Positions 6,486-7,104 of a DNA stretch of 7,104 bases are shown here, piece after piece. Location of the stretch: the NCBI GenBank assembly GCA_030690855.1, contig JAUYFR010000295.1:1-7104 (forward strand), written 5' to 3'. The translations under genes were made by a program, and so were the position numbers. A model generated the notes under the pieces. That model ran no database searches. It saw nothing but the letters and a program-made list of their open reading frames with translations, and was not told the DNA's origin. This DNA is from Gallionellaceae bacterium. GTDB lineage: Bacteria > Pseudomonadota > Gammaproteobacteria > Burkholderiales > Gallionellaceae. Position 1 is the first letter of the stretch; each line of letters begins with the position of its first letter.

Positions 6486-6712
6486 TTTTTGATTTATCAG
6501 CCCGCAGAGTAAGGCGAATCCCCCCTAAAGGTCAATGCTATTGATAGTAATTCCTTTATGGATATAACCCTGAGGGGTTACATTGCCGTGCCTGATGTGG
6601 CTATAGACACTAGCTTGGGGTTTTCCGCCTAATACGACACTCAAAAAAGCACGCACGTCGGCAATTTTCGATGTGACAAGAACCTTATTATAAAAACCGA
6701 TAAGAACGATAT
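6486..6712. promoter_or_regulatory. Divergent promoter region between the kinase and soeA-like genes
   Basis: This 227-base gap must drive the kinase/regulator operon leftward and the molybdoenzyme gene rightward. For the rightward gene, TATTAT (6686-6691) or TATAAA (6689-6694) could be a -10, with no good -35 upstream. For the leftward operon, TTGACC (complement of 6530-6535) with TACTCT (complement of 6506-6511), 18 bases apart, is a weak -35/-10 pair. TCAAT-GCT-ATTGA (6532-6544) is a small dyad overlapping that -35. The strongest element is the dyad at 6565-6580, listed separately. Confidence 0.5.
6565..6580. promoter_or_regulatory. Candidate 7-2-7 operator for the NarL-type regulator
   Basis: TAACCCT-GA-GGGGTTA is an inverted pair of heptamers (TAACCCT and, on the other strand, TAACCCC) separated by 2 bases. 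That spacing and convergent orientation match the 7-2-7 sites bound by NarL and NarP, whose E. coli heptamer is TACYYMT. The centre is about 140 bases before the soeA-like ATG and about 88 before the kinase TTG, so one site could serve both directions. Assignment to the adjacent regulator is inferred from geometry and position. Confidence 0.5.
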
Positions 6713-7104
6713 ATGTCCTCGCCAATACACGATCCTATAGCTTCACCTCTTCCTGCTGCGTCTACTGAGATGCGTACCACCACCTGTTACATGTGCGCTT
6801 GCCGTTGCGGCATCCGCGTACATTTACGTGACGGTGAGGTGCGCTACATCGAGGGTAATCCTGACCATCCACTGAATAAAGGCGTGATTTGCGCCAAGGG
6901 CGGCTCGGGCATTATGAAGCAGTATTCGCCAGCTCGTCTCACTAAGCCTTTGCGTCGTAAAGAAGGCACGGAGCGCGGCGCCAATCAGTTCGAAGAAATT
7001 ACTTGGGACGAAACGTTCAATATTTTGGAAAAGCGCTTGTCGCATCTGCGCGCCACTGATCCGAAGAAATTTGCCCTATTTACTGGCCGCGACCAGATGC
7101 AAGC
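6713..7104 (+). CDS. soeA: Molybdopterin oxidoreductase, catalytic subunit, SoeA-like (3' end outside window)
   Basis: Only the first 130 residues are present; the frame stays open to the right edge. The family's N-terminal [4Fe-4S] motif is complete: C25-x2-C28-x3-C32-x27-C60, followed by the conserved lysine of CAKG (K62). An additional cysteine, C30, lies inside it (CYMCACRCG). The segment ARLTKPLRR, then FEEITWDETFNIL and FTGRDQMQ, is the typical start of DMSO-reductase-family subunits. There is no twin-arginine signal before C25, so the protein is predicted to be cytoplasmic. That argues against exported PsrA/PhsA/DmsA-type enzymes and fits SoeA, which oxidises sulfite to sulfate on the cytoplasmic side and feeds electrons to quinone through SoeB/SoeC. 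The ATG at 6713 has only a weak AAGAA upstream; an ATG at 6770 (residue 20) also precedes the cysteines. The superfamily call is very secure, SoeA probable. Confidence 0.8.
   Translation, partial: MSSPIHDPIASPLPAASTEMRTTTCYMCACRCGIRVHLRDGEVRYIEGNPDHPLNKGVICAKGGSGIMKQYSPARLTKPLRRKEGTERGANQFEEITWDETFNILEKRLSHLRATDPKKFALFTGRDQMQ

Noticed and set aside
6541..6554. TTGAT half-site suggesting an FNR/ANR box before the soeA-like gene
   Set aside because: The second half should read ATCAA after four bases but is ATTCC, so it is not a credible FNR site.
6630..6638. TAATACGAC, the first nine bases of the T7 phage promoter
   Set aside because: The match stops there (ACTCA follows where TCACTATAG is needed) and no phage genes are present, so it is coincidence.
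6824..7045. 73-residue minus-strand open frame at the right edge
   Set aside because: It lies wholly antisense to the molybdoenzyme gene, whose cysteine motif shows the plus strand is the coding one.
1..7104. CRISPR arrays, tRNA or rRNA genes, insertion sequences, attachment sites
   Set aside because: No evenly spaced direct repeats, cloverleaf-like sequences, transposase motifs or terminal repeats were seen on either strand.

Overview
The window looks like a piece of a chemolithotrophic, sulfur-oxidising proteobacterium, most likely a betaproteobacterium of the Nitrosomonadales/Gallionellaceae type. This is inferred from gene content and protein style; no rRNA or other taxonomic marker is present. 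There are seven protein genes worth trusting plus one running off the right edge. The left third (1-2225) reads as more GC-rich by eye than the right two thirds.

Region 1 (1-2225, + strand) is a signalling block. It holds the C-terminal signalling half of a methyl-accepting chemotaxis protein (cut by the left edge), a CheW coupling protein whose ribosome binding site overlaps the MCP stop codon, a short GC-rich palindromic repeat, and a receiver-GGDEF diguanylate cyclase with intact active site and I-site. It suggests taxis and c-di-GMP signalling encoded side by side.

Region 2 (2372-4325, - strand) holds a RutE-type nitroreductase/malonic semialdehyde reductase and, upstream of it, a sulfide:quinone oxidoreductase with all three functional cysteines. 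A strong intrinsic terminator lies between them.

Region 3 (4559-6485, - strand) is a translationally coupled two-component system: a soluble NarX/NreB-like histidine kinase with a four-cysteine N-terminal sensor region, and a NarL-type response regulator.

Region 4 (6713-7104, + strand) is the start of a divergent, cytoplasmic molybdopterin/[4Fe-4S] oxidoreductase, best matched to SoeA of the quinone-linked sulfite dehydrogenase SoeABC. It runs off the right edge.

The most interesting reading is that the two-component system is a dedicated local regulator of sulfur oxidation. It sits between sqr (sulfide to sulfur) and a soeA-like gene (sulfite to sulfate). The divergent promoter contains a perfect inverted pair of heptamers in the 7-2-7 geometry used by NarL (TAACCCT-GA-GGGGTTA), but with a core different from the E. 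coli NarL heptamer. The same heptamers recur about 200 bp upstream of sqr. The sensor cysteines suggest an Fe-S or thiol redox input. This regulatory model is an inference and has not been tested.
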